DNA of 40,628 nt, taken from NCBI GenBank assembly GCA_023457495.1, contig JAEWLQ010000022.1, positions 1 through 40,628 on the forward strand. Reading direction: 5' to 3'. A program made the translations under genes and the position numbers. The first letter of the stretch is position 1; each line of letters opens with the position of its first letter. This DNA comes from Pseudomonadota bacterium (GTDB lineage Bacteria; Pseudomonadota; Gammaproteobacteria; Steroidobacterales; Steroidobacteraceae). Of the stretch, positions 32,622 through 40,625 are shown piece by piece. The notes under the pieces were generated by a model. That model ran no database searches. It was not told the origin of the DNA and saw nothing but the letters and a program-made list of their open reading frames with translations.

Positions 32622-32655
32622 CGGTCAGACTACTTGTTGCTTTTGGTCTGACCAA
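32622..32655. promoter_or_regulatory. Tandem GntR-type operators upstream of gntR
   Basis: Site 1 is CGGTCAGACTA (32622-32632). Site 2 is TTGGTCTGACCAA (32643-32655), whose core TGGTC-T-GACCA is a perfect inverted repeat. Their centres are 22 bp apart, about two helical turns, so two dimers could bind on the same face. This is the usual appearance of FCD-type GntR operators. Confidence 0.7.
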
Positions 32656-32804
32656 TTTGCTAGGGTCTCAGTAACGCCTGGGGAACGCAAACCGTCCATC
32701 GCAACCAGGCCACGAGTGGCACTTCGGCGCCTCCAGCCTCGGCGTGGTGCGGTTGAACCGCCCGGTCGCATCGGCATGGGCTACGCAACCACGGCACCAG
32801 AAGC

Positions 32805-32834
32805 AAAAAAGGGAGGCAACGCAAGTTGCCTCCC
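32805..32834 (-). terminator. Rho-independent terminator after kdgK
   Basis: On the minus strand the stem GGGAGGCAAC / GTTGCCTCCC (32811-32834) is followed by TTTTTT (32805-32810), 43 bases beyond the kdgK stop. The 24 bases of the hairpin are identical to the TBDR2 terminator at 31669-31692. Confidence 0.9.
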
Positions 32835-32877
32835 TCTTTGACTCAAACAGCGGAACCGCCGGAACCGCAAAGCGAGT

Positions 32878-33984
32878 TCAGCGGATGACGCGCGCCCCCT
32901 TGCCCTTCATCACCGCTTCGACTTCCTTCACGTTGACCATGGACGTATCGCCGGGCGTGGTCATTGCCAGCGCGCCGTGCGCCGCCCCGTACTCCACGGC
33001 CGCCTGGGGTCCCTTGCCCTCGAGAAAGCCGTACGCGAGTCCGGAGGCGAAACCATCACCGCCGCCCACGCGGTCGTAGATCTCCAGGTCCTCGCGCATC
33101 ATCGACTGGTAGAAGTTGCCGCCCGCGTAAAGGATCGCGGACCAGTCGTTGAACGAGGCCGTCTTCGCGTTGCGCAGCGTCGTCGCGGCCACCTTGAAGT
33201 TCGGGAACTGCTTCACCGCGGTCTGGATCATCTTCTTGAAGTTCGCCGGGTCGATGGCCGAGATGTGTTCGTCCATACCCTCGACCTCGAAGCCGAGGCA
33301 GGCCGTGAAGTCTTCCTCGTTGCCGATCATCACATCGACGTACTTCGCGATGTTGCGATTGATCTTCTGGGCGCCTTCCTTGCCACCCTGGCTCTTCCAC
33401 AGCGAGGGGCGGTAGTTGAGGTCGTACGAGACGATCGTGCCGTGCTTGCGGGCGATCTCCACCGCCTCGATCACGGCCTCCGAGGTATTCGGGGCCAGCG
33501 CCGCGAAGATGCCGCCGGTGTGGAACCAACGGACGCCTTCTTCGCCGAACAGCTTCTCCCAGTTCACCTCGCCGGGCCGGATCTGCGACGCGGCCGAGTG
33601 CCCGCGGTCCGAACAACCAAGCGCGGCGCGGATGCCGAAGCCTTTCTCCGTGAAATTGAGCCCGACGCGCGTGTTGCGGCCGAGGCCGTCGAACTCGCGC
33701 CAGATGATCTTCGACGTGTCGACGCCGCCCTGCATCATCAGGTCTTCGACCAGCCAGCCGAGATCGTTGACCGGCAGCGCGGTGACCGCGGTGGCGCGTT
33801 TCCCCCAGCATTTACGCATGGCGCGCGCGACGTTGTATTCGCCGCCGCCTTCCCACACCTGGAAGCTGCGCGCATTGCGCACGCGGCCGAATCCCGGATC
33901 GAATCGCAACATGACCTCGCCGAACGAGGCACAGTCCCAGCGCGTTTCCGCGGCCGTCTTGATCTTCAACACGTTGTCCGTCAT
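32878..33984 (-). CDS. kdgK: 2-keto-3-deoxygluconate kinase
   Basis: A 368-residue PfkB/ribokinase-family kinase that phosphorylates 2-keto-3-deoxygluconate to KDPG with ATP. It has the first PfkB signature 'GGGEYNVARAM' (46-56) and the second 'DRVGGGDGFASGLAYG' (304-319), with catalytic base D310. The start is ATG 33984 with GGAAGTAA just upstream; the frame is open further up but lies in the aldolase gene. It follows eda by 8 bases in the same operon. The family includes other sugar kinases; the aldolase neighbour and uronate genes fix the substrate. Confidence 0.9.
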   Translation of the reverse strand: MTDNVLKIKTAAETRWDCASFGEVMLRFDPGFGRVRNARSFQVWEGGGEYNVARAMRKCWGKRATAVTALPVNDLGWLVEDLMMQGGVDTSKIIWREFDGLGRNTRVGLNFTEKGFGIRAALGCSDRGHSAASQIRPGEVNWEKLFGEEGVRWFHTGGIFAALAPNTSEAVIEAVEIARKHGTIVSYDLNYRPSLWKSQGGKEGAQKINRNIAKYVDVMIGNEEDFTACLGFEVEGMDEHISAIDPANFKKMIQTAVKQFPNFKVAATTLRNAKTASFNDWSAILYAGGNFYQSMMREDLEIYDRVGGGDGFASGLAYGFLEGKGPQAAVEYGAAHGALAMTTPGDTSMVNVKEVEAVMKGKGARVIR

Positions 33985-33992
33985 GACTCTGC

Positions 33993-34664
33993 TTACTTCC
34001 CCCGAATGGTCTTGATGAGCCTGACAGTATCGCGCACCCGGGCCTCGATTCCGTCGTAATCCTGCTTGTCGAGCAGTGCTTTGGTGATGAGATTGCTGCC
34101 GATGCCGCAGGCGACGATGCCCGCGCCGTACCATTTGCGCAGCGATTCTTCCGTCGGCTCGACGCCGCCGGTGGGCATGATGCGCGTCCAGGGCATCGGC
34201 CCCATCACGTTCTTGACGAACTCCGGACCGCCGACCGAGCTGCCCGGGAACACCTTGACGATTTCGCAGCCGAGCTCGTGCGCGTAGGAGATCTCACTCG
34301 CCGAACCGCAGCCGGGCGAATAGGGGATGCAGCGCCGGTTGCAGACCTTGGCGACGTCGGCATTGAGGATGGGACCGACGACGAATTTCGCGCCATTGGC
34401 GATATAGATGCCCGCGGTGGGGGCGTCGACGATCGAGCCGACACCCATGATCACGGAAGGATCGGCCTTGTCGAAATGCCGCGTGACTTCGTAGAAGACA
34501 TGCGAGGCGAAATCGCCGCGGTTGGTGAATTCGATGCACTTCGCACCGCCGTTCGCGCAGGCCTGGATGACCTTCCTGCAGACCTCCACGTCGGGATGAT
34601 AGAAAACAGGAATCACTCCCTGCTCCATCATGGCGGCCAGCACGCTCATCCGATCCTTGTTCAT
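33993..34664 (-). CDS. eda: KDPG aldolase (2-dehydro-3-deoxy-phosphogluconate aldolase)
   Basis: A 223-residue class I aldolase splitting KDPG into pyruvate and glyceraldehyde-3-phosphate. It shows E45 and R49 ('GAKCIEFTNRG'), Schiff-base K137 ('EIVKVFPGSSVGG') and a phosphate-binding 'PTGGV' near 165. E45, R49 and Lys in the K-x-F-P-G motif match E. coli Eda. The ATG at 34664 follows GGAGA. It is the first gene of an eda-kdgK operon that ends the glucuronate route. Some members also act on 4-hydroxy-2-oxoglutarate. Confidence 0.92.
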   Translation of the reverse strand: MNKDRMSVLAAMMEQGVIPVFYHPDVEVCRKVIQACANGGAKCIEFTNRGDFASHVFYEVTRHFDKADPSVIMGVGSIVDAPTAGIYIANGAKFVVGPILNADVAKVCNRRCIPYSPGCGSASEISYAHELGCEIVKVFPGSSVGGPEFVKNVMGPMPWTRIMPTGGVEPTEESLRKWYGAGIVACGIGSNLITKALLDKQDYDGIEARVRDTVRLIKTIRGK

Positions 34665-34951
34665 CGATGATCTCCGGTGTCTAACGAGGCGGCATTTTCG
34701 CGGACCGGCAACCGGCGCGGCAAATGATTGCGACGCCGGGGCGGGGGGCCGGACTGTCCGGAAGGGTGCGCGCTGGAAACCGGTGTCATTCTGCGGCCTG
34801 CACCGGCCAATCGCAACGGCTGCCCGGCGGGGAATCGAGGCCGTTCCGGGCGCCGCAATGTCACGAAATCGTCTGCGGTTCACGCCGTCTTTCCGCCGGT
34901 CCCGGCACACTGCTTTCTTGTCCGGAATGGCCACGTGACCCAGTTCACGTT
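34665..34951. other. Intergenic gap between eda and the GGDEF-EAL gene
   Basis: A 287-bp divergent gap. It should hold the promoters of eda-kdgK (minus) and of the cyclic-di-GMP gene (plus), but I find no palindrome of the LacI or GntR type, no hairpin terminator and no convincing -35/-10 boxes. Open frames here lack ribosome-binding sites. Confidence 0.5.
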
Positions 34952-37654
34952 ATGACCCGCGTAAGCGAACCGAAAACGAAAACACGAGGATCTCCATTGC
35001 CCGTCATCGGGGCGGTGGTCGCCATCATTCTCATCGTCTTCTATGGCTGGTCGCAGCGCGCCTGGCTCATGAACGTGAGCGACATCGAGTCGCGTGACGT
35101 TTACATGCAGAGCCATCAGCTCGAGCGCGGCTTCGCCGCCGAGCTGGACGACTTGTACGCCGCCGTCGGCGACTACTCGTTCTGGGGAGAAACCGCGCAG
35201 TTCGCGCTCGGCAATCGCCCTAACTACTTTCAGGACTCGGTGGGGCCCGCGGCGCTCGTGCGCTTCGAGGTCGACACCCTGCTCATCCTCGATCGCAACC
35301 TCGAGACTCGCCTGTCGCTCGCGATCGATGCCGGCGCCATGCAGGAGTACGAGATACCGCCGGATCCGGATCTGCTCGCGGCGATCAAGCAGGGCGTCAC
35401 GTCGGGCCAGCTCGGCAGCCACTCCGACAATCTGCGCGGCATCGTGCAGCGGGCGCGCGGGCCCGGCCTGTTCGTCGTACGCCCCGTCATCTCACGCGCC
35501 GGTGGCGTGCAGACCGTCGGCTGGATCGCCTTTGCGCGCGCCTTCTCGCCTGCGGTCATCGATCGAATCGGCCGCTATTCGCCCTGGCCGGTGTCGGGAT
35601 ATCCCGTCTCGAATCTCGAGCGGTCCGGAGTGCCCGACGATGTACGCGACTGGGTACGCAGCTCGCCCCTCACCGCGAATCTGCAAACGCGTGTTGCGGG
35701 GCGCGGGCACCTCAACGGTTACCTGATCCTGCGCGACCAGGTCGGCACGCCGGTGTGGCTCATCCAGCTCGAAATTCCGCGCACCGCATACGCGCAGGCC
35801 ACACGCACCACGCTTTATCAGACCATCCTGCTCGGCCTGCTGATCGGCGGCTTCACGATCGTCGCGCTGCTGCTCGTGGCGCGCTCGCGCCGCCTCGACG
35901 CGGACCGGCTATCGCTCGAATCGCGTTACCGCGCCATCATCGAGCAGGCGCAGGACGGCCTGCTGGTCGCCGACGCGCGCACCGGCGAGATCGTCGATGC
36001 GAACCCGGCGGTGCAAGAGCAACTCGGTTTCACGCTCGACGAGCTGCGTGGGCGATCGATCCTGTCCGTGCTGCGCGGCCCGAATGATTCGCAGGATCCC
36101 GTCATCGCGACCCTGGCGCGCGTCGAGCCCTCACGCGGCATCGAGCTCGTGCAGTGGCTCAAGGACGGGCGCCAGATGGACGTCGAAGTGAGCTGCGTGC
36201 CCATCGAGTCGAGCGACCGTCGCCTCGTCTCCTATCTCATGCGCGACCTGTCCGAGCGAAAGAAGGCGCAGACCCAGTTGCTCGCCAACCAGCAGCGTCT
36301 CGACAAGCTCGCCAATCACGATCACCTGACCGGCCTGCCGAACCGCCTGTTCCTGCAGGCCCATCTGCCGGAGGCGCTGGCGCGCTGCCGCGAATCCGGA
36401 CAGATGCTGGCGGTGCTGTTCCTCGACCTCGACCGCTTCAAACACATCAACGACTCGCGCGGCCACGAAGTCGGCGACAAGTTGCTGCAGGAGATCGCCA
36501 AGCGCGTGCGCGCGGCCGTGCGTCCCTCCGACATCGTCGTGCGCATGGGGGGCGATGAGTTCGTGGTCGTGCTGCATCGCGTGGGATCGCCGGACGAGAT
36601 CGCCATCGCCGCCACGCGCATCAACGAGGTCCTCTCCGCGCCGGTGATGATCGACGGCCGCGCGCTGGTCGCGACGGTGAGCATCGGCGTGAGCATGTTC
36701 CCGCGCGACGGCGCGACCATGGTCGAACTGCTCAAACACTCCGACACGGCCATGTACCAGGCCAAGGACATGGGCCGGAACAACTTCCAGGTCTTCAGCC
36801 CGCAGATGGACCGCATCCTGAAGGAACGCGTGACCATCGAGACCTCGCTGCGCACCGCACTCAAGCTCAACCAGTTCGACGTGCACTACCAGCCGATCAT
36901 CGACATCCACACGCGGCGGGTCGCCGGGCTCGAGGCCCTGCTGCGCTGGAAACATCCTTCGCAGGGCTACGTCTCTCCCGAAAGATTCATCGAAGTCGCC
37001 GAAGAGACCGGACTCATCATTCCCATTGGCCAGTTCGTGCTCGATCGCCTCGTCAATGACATTGCCGCGTGGCGCGAAAAGGATGCGCACCTGGTGCCGG
37101 TGAGCATGAACGTGTCCGCCGTTCAGCTGGAGCGCACCAAGCTGCGCGAGCTGATCCAGCAGGCCATGGGCCAGCACCGCATCGGGCCGCAGCTCATCGC
37201 GCTCGAGCTCACCGAAGGTTCGCTGTTCGAGAACCGCTCGGGCGAGTTCCGCGAAGATGCGCTGGCGGCGCTGCGCGACCTGGGCGTCAAGATCGCCATC
37301 GACGACTTCGGCACCGGCTATTCCTCGCTGTCCTACCTCAAGCGCTGGCGCGTCGACTCGCTCAAGATCGACCGCAGCTTCGTGCGCGACATCGCCACGG
37401 ATCCTTCGGATCATGCGATCGTAAGCGCGATCATCGCCATGGCGCGCAGCCTGAACATCCAGGTCGTCGCCGAGGGAATCGAGACCTGGCAGCAGCTCGA
37501 GATCCTGCGGACGATGGGCTGCAATCTCGCGCAGGGCTTCCTGTTCGCACGGCCCTGTACCGCCGGCGAAGCGCTGCGCTATCTACGCGTGGACAGCATC
37601 GATCTGCTGGAAAACGACTGGCAGAACGGCAATACCTTCGCCGAAACCGGCTGA
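34952..37654 (+). CDS. Membrane cyclic-di-GMP protein: CHASE4-like sensor, PAS, GGDEF and EAL
   Basis: A 900-residue protein. TM1 is at about 17-32 and TM2 at about 289-309. Between them lies a periplasmic sensor resembling CHASE4 ('DDLYAAVGDYSFWGETAQF'). A PAS domain follows at about 323-440 ('RYRAIIEQAQDGLLVADARTGEIVDANPA'). The GGDEF motif is intact (533-537), with an RxxD inhibitory site (524-527) five residues before it. The EAL domain has E661-A-L, 'LELTEGS', 'IDDFGTGYSSLSYLK', 'LKIDRSF' and 'AEGIET', so the phosphodiesterase also looks active. The ATG at 34952 is chosen because it precedes TM1; upstream in-frame sequence looks non-coding. It could make or degrade c-di-GMP in response to an outside signal. 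There is no clear link to xylan use. Confidence 0.92.
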   Translation: MTRVSEPKTKTRGSPLPVIGAVVAIILIVFYGWSQRAWLMNVSDIESRDVYMQSHQLERGFAAELDDLYAAVGDYSFWGETAQFALGNRPNYFQDSVGPAALVRFEVDTLLILDRNLETRLSLAIDAGAMQEYEIPPDPDLLAAIKQGVTSGQLGSHSDNLRGIVQRARGPGLFVVRPVISRAGGVQTVGWIAFARAFSPAVIDRIGRYSPWPVSGYPVSNLERSGVPDDVRDWVRSSPLTANLQTRVAGRGHLNGYLILRDQVGTPVWLIQLEIPRTAYAQATRTTLYQTILLGLLIGGFTIVALLLVARSRRLDADRLSLESRYRAIIEQAQDGLLVADARTGEIVDANPAVQEQLGFTLDELRGRSILSVLRGPNDSQDPVIATLARVEPSRGIELVQWLKDGRQMDVEVSCVPIESSDRRLVSYLMRDLSERKKAQTQLLANQQRLDKLANHDHLTGLPNRLFLQAHLPEALARCRESGQMLAVLFLDLDRFKHINDSRGHEVGDKLLQEIAKRVRAAVRPSDIVVRMGGDEFVVVLHRVGSPDEIAIAATRINEVLSAPVMIDGRALVATVSIGVSMFPRDGATMVELLKHSDTAMYQAKDMGRNNFQVFSPQMDRILKERVTIETSLRTALKLNQFDVHYQPIIDIHTRRVAGLEALLRWKHPSQGYVSPERFIEVAEETGLIIPIGQFVLDRLVNDIAAWREKDAHLVPVSMNVSAVQLERTKLRELIQQAMGQHRIGPQLIALELTEGSLFENRSGEFREDALAALRDLGVKIAIDDFGTGYSSLSYLKRWRVDSLKIDRSFVRDIATDPSDHAIVSAIIAMARSLNIQVVAEGIETWQQLEILRTMGCNLAQGFLFARPCTAGEALRYLRVDSIDLLENDWQNGNTFAETG

Positions 37655-37711
37655 CGCCTTCGAACGCCGCCCGAAGTCTGGAATACTCCGCGCGGGATCA
37701 GCGGAGGATTC

Positions 37712-39466
37712 ATGGCGCGAGTCTGGTTGTTCGTACTGGGTTGCTGCATCGTCTTGCCGGCGCGGGCCGAAGACTGGACTGGCCGCGAAACACTGAACGC
37801 CACGTTGTGGATGCAGCGCGCCCCGGAATACCGCGCCATCACCGAGCAGGTCTACCGCCAGGCGGCTGAAAGGATCGCGGCGCCCGCGCCGGGCAGCGCG
37901 GCGCTCGAGCAGTCCGAAGTGCTGGCGGACGTTCTCGCGCGATTGCCCACCGCGGTCGTGCTGGACCTCGACGAAACGGTGCTCGACAACTCCGTCTACC
38001 AGGCCCGGTTGCTGCGTGATCGCTCCAATTTCAACCCGCTGACCTGGGGCGAATGGGTGAAAGCGGGGGAAGCCGAAGCGATTCCGGGCGCGCGCGATTT
38101 CATCGCGCTCGCGCGCCGGCTCGGGCACACCGTGTTCTACATCTCCAACCGGGACTGCGCGACGCCTCCGCCGACGGCCGACGACGCATGCCCGGCGAAG
38201 ACCGCCACGATGCGCAATCTCGTGACGCTCGGGATCGACCCCGCGCCCGATCCGGAGCGCCTGTTGTTGCGCGCCGAACGGCCCGAGTGGGTCTCGGGCA
38301 AAACGGCGCGCCGCGCGTTCATCGCGGCCAACTACCGCATCGTCGCGATGGTCGGCGACGACCTCGGCGATTTCGTCGATCCGCGCGCCTTTGTCGCGGA
38401 CCGCGCACGGCTCGCGCCGCGGTTCGGTTCGACCTGGTTCCTGCTGCCGAATCCCATCTACGGCTCGTGGACCGCGCCCTTCGGCTCGCTCGAGGAGAAA
38501 TACGCCGGGCTGCGCACGGCGAGTCCGACGCTCGCATTGCCGGGCGACATTCCATGGTCGGGCGATCCGGATCGCGTGCGCATCGCGACCTGGAACATCG
38601 AATACCTGATGACGCCCGAAACGCACGTCGCGTTGCGCAAGGACTGCGCGCAGAACGGCGGCATGGTCGGCGGCGACGATCGCACGCTGCCCTGCGCGAT
38701 CACGAAGCGCGAGCCGCGCAACGGCGACGACTACGAAGCGCTGCGCAAGACGGCCACCGAGCTGCGCGCCGACATCGTCGCGCTGCAGGAAGTAGATGGG
38801 CCCGCGGCCGCCGCGCAGGTGTTTCCCGGATACGACTTCTGTTTCTCGACGCGCGCGCATGCGCAGAAGAACGGCTTCGCCATCCGTCGTGGACTGCCGT
38901 TCCGCTGCGAGGCGGAATACGAGCCCCTGTCGCTCGACAATGCCGTGCGGCGCGGCGTCGTCGCGACGTTCTTTCCCGGAACCCGCAATGAATTCACGCT
39001 GATGTCGGTGCACCTGAAGTCCGGGTGCCCCGCGGGTCCCTTGAGCGCGACCGGCCGCAACTGCGATCTGCTTTCGAAGCAAGTACCTCCGCTCGAGGCC
39101 TGGATCGACGCCCAGGCGAACGCGGGCCGGCGGTTCGGATTGCTGGGCGACTTCAATCGCCGCTTCTCTCTCGAGAAGGGTCCGGCGCGCGACCGCGAAG
39201 GGCGCCAGCTCAATGTCTACGCGGAAATCTCCGATGGAGAGCCGGCCGCGGCGCGCCTCACGGACGTGACGGCCCGCAGGAAGTTCGTTCCGTGCACCAC
39301 GGACAGCGAATGGCGCGAGTACATCGACACGATCCTGCTCGGGCGCGATCTCGCGAAGGATGCCGTGAAGAGCTCCTTCGTGCGCGTCGTCTTCAACGAC
39401 GAGACGGCGAAGAACCGCTGGCTGTCGGATCACTGCCCGGTGGGCATCGAGCTGCGCCTGCGGTGA
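37712..39466 (+). CDS. Exported fusion: HAD acid phosphatase plus EEP nuclease/phosphatase
   Basis: A 584-residue two-domain protein. A signal peptide (1-19, 'VLPARA') is followed by a subfamily IIIB HAD phosphatase (PF03767, as in lipoprotein e(P4)) at about 30-270. That domain has D85-L-D87-E-T, 'FYISNRDC', 'SGKTARR' and 'VGDDLGDF'. From about 288 to the end there is an endonuclease/exonuclease/phosphatase domain with N295 ('ATWNIE'), E360 ('ALQEVD'), D480 and N482 ('GDFN'), and D573-H574 ('SDHCP'). Both active sites look intact. The ATG follows GCGGAGGA. The combination suggests release of phosphate from nucleic acids or other phosphodiesters outside the cytoplasm; this is inference. Its end overlaps the convergent gene by 74 bp. 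Confidence 0.88.
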   Translation: MARVWLFVLGCCIVLPARAEDWTGRETLNATLWMQRAPEYRAITEQVYRQAAERIAAPAPGSAALEQSEVLADVLARLPTAVVLDLDETVLDNSVYQARLLRDRSNFNPLTWGEWVKAGEAEAIPGARDFIALARRLGHTVFYISNRDCATPPPTADDACPAKTATMRNLVTLGIDPAPDPERLLLRAERPEWVSGKTARRAFIAANYRIVAMVGDDLGDFVDPRAFVADRARLAPRFGSTWFLLPNPIYGSWTAPFGSLEEKYAGLRTASPTLALPGDIPWSGDPDRVRIATWNIEYLMTPETHVALRKDCAQNGGMVGGDDRTLPCAITKREPRNGDDYEALRKTATELRADIVALQEVDGPAAAAQVFPGYDFCFSTRAHAQKNGFAIRRGLPFRCEAEYEPLSLDNAVRRGVVATFFPGTRNEFTLMSVHLKSGCPAGPLSATGRNCDLLSKQVPPLEAWIDAQANAGRRFGLLGDFNRRFSLEKGPARDREGRQLNVYAEISDGEPAAARLTDVTARRKFVPCTTDSEWREYIDTILLGRDLAKDAVKSSFVRVVFNDETAKNRWLSDHCPVGIELRLR

Positions 39467-40625
39467 TGTCCATCCACACCAGCCGGTGATCCGAGCTCGG
39501 CGGCGGGCTGCCCCAGACGAGTTCCGCATGAGCGTCGTCAGGCTTCGGCCAGAACACGCCGTGACCGCAGACAGTGAGATCGACGGACGGCAGTAGATAG
39601 TCGACGCGCAGATTGCCGGCGGTGCGGTCGTTGAAGTCGGCGGTATCGCTGTCCGTGCCGCGATGGCTCTGGTTCACGCCGCCCTGCAGGATGGACGCCT
39701 GCGCCGCCCCCGCGCTGCGCGGAACATGGGTCCCGGCGACGCGCGGATGAGCGATGAGTGCGCGGATCGATTCGTGCCGGCTGTCGCCGTCCGCCGGATC
39801 CGAATTGAGATCCCCCATGATCACGAACGACTTGCCGCCCAAGCCGCCGCGCCGGCCGGCGTCGTCGCGGATATATCGCGCATCGCGGCCCGATAGATAG
39901 TCCTTCCAGAAGCGGATCTCGTCGTGGTTGCGCAGGCCGTTGCGGTCCTCGGCTCCGTCGAAGGCCGGCGGCGTCGGGTGACTCGCGAGCAGGTGCAGGG
40001 TTCTGGCGCCGATGCGCACCGGGATGTCCCAGTGGCTCTTGGAGCTCAGCGGCAGGACCGCGAGTTCCTCGGCGGAGTACCAGTCGCCGGGCTCCGGAGT
40101 TTCCGGCCGGTCGGGCAACAGCGCGCCGGGCATGTCGCGCCACAGGAACTTGCGGAAGGTGCGCACGTGCTCGCGGTCGATCGGGAATCTCGACAACACG
40201 ACCATGCCGTATTGCCCCGGGAACGCGCCGAACCCGAGCGCATCGCCGCCACCGCCGATCCTGCCGTCGTTGTCGAGATCGAAATCCGAGGGCATGCCGG
40301 TGTTCGATTCGGCGAAGAACGAGTACCGGTATTCGATGGGCGCCGGGCCCGTGCCGGGCCGCGACAGGTAGTTTGCCTGGAAGTCGCGCAGCGCGACGCC
40401 GTCGGCGTCGTAATCGAATTCCTGCAGCAGCAGGATGTCGGGGCGCACGATCCGGATGATCGTCGCGACGGCGCGGACCCGCGGGTCGTCGGGAGTCGAA
40501 ACGGCCTTGCGCAATCCGCCTTCGGTGTCGCGATTCAGGCTGGCGTTGAACGTCGCGACGCGGATCGTCGCGGGCGAGGGCGATTCAGCGGGGGGGGGGG
40601 GGGCGGGCCCCCCCCCCCCCCCCAC
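39393..40625 (-). CDS. Endonuclease/exonuclease/phosphatase family protein, 5' end cut by window
   Basis: About 400 residues of an EEP-fold enzyme are readable, starting 'TIRVATFNASLNRD'. The metal and catalytic motifs are 'ATFNAS', 'LLLQEFDYD', 'IMGDLNSDP' and 'SSDHRLVW'. An insertion 'DFDLDNDGRIGG' resembles an EF-hand/dockerin calcium loop. The coding start is missing: the sequence beyond about 40589 is G and C homopolymer, which yields an artificial Gly/Pro N-terminus. The last 74 bp overlap the end of the convergent fusion gene. The domain resembles the C-terminal half of that fusion, so the two may have related substrates, unknown here. Confidence 0.85.
   Translation of the reverse strand: MGGGGGPAPPPPAESPSPATIRVATFNASLNRDTEGGLRKAVSTPDDPRVRAVATIIRIVRPDILLLQEFDYDADGVALRDFQANYLSRPGTGPAPIEYRYSFFAESNTGMPSDFDLDNDGRIGGGGDALGFGAFPGQYGMVVLSRFPIDREHVRTFRKFLWRDMPGALLPDRPETPEPGDWYSAEELAVLPLSSKSHWDIPVRIGARTLHLLASHPTPPAFDGAEDRNGLRNHDEIRFWKDYLSGRDARYIRDDAGRRGGLGGKSFVIMGDLNSDPADGDSRHESIRALIAHPRVAGTHVPRSAGAAQASILQGGVNQSHRGTDSDTADFNDRTAGNLRVDYLLPSVDLTVCGHGVFWPKPDDAHAELVWGSPPPSSDHRLVWMDITAGAARCPPGSDPTASGSSPSRR

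Larger units (their letters stand above)
32562..32877. promoter_or_regulatory. 316-bp region between gntR and kdgK
   Basis: This non-coding gap holds two GntR-type operators (32622-32632 and 32643-32655) and a hairpin terminator serving kdgK (32811-32834). Between 32660 and 32805 I see no convincing ORF in any frame; that stretch lies between a promoter-like block and a terminator copied from TBDR2 (see findings). Confidence 0.6.

Noticed and set aside
40590..40625. Gly/Pro-rich N-terminus of the last EEP protein as a real linker
   Set aside because: It is translated from long G and C homopolymers at the very end of the window and is most likely an assembly artefact.
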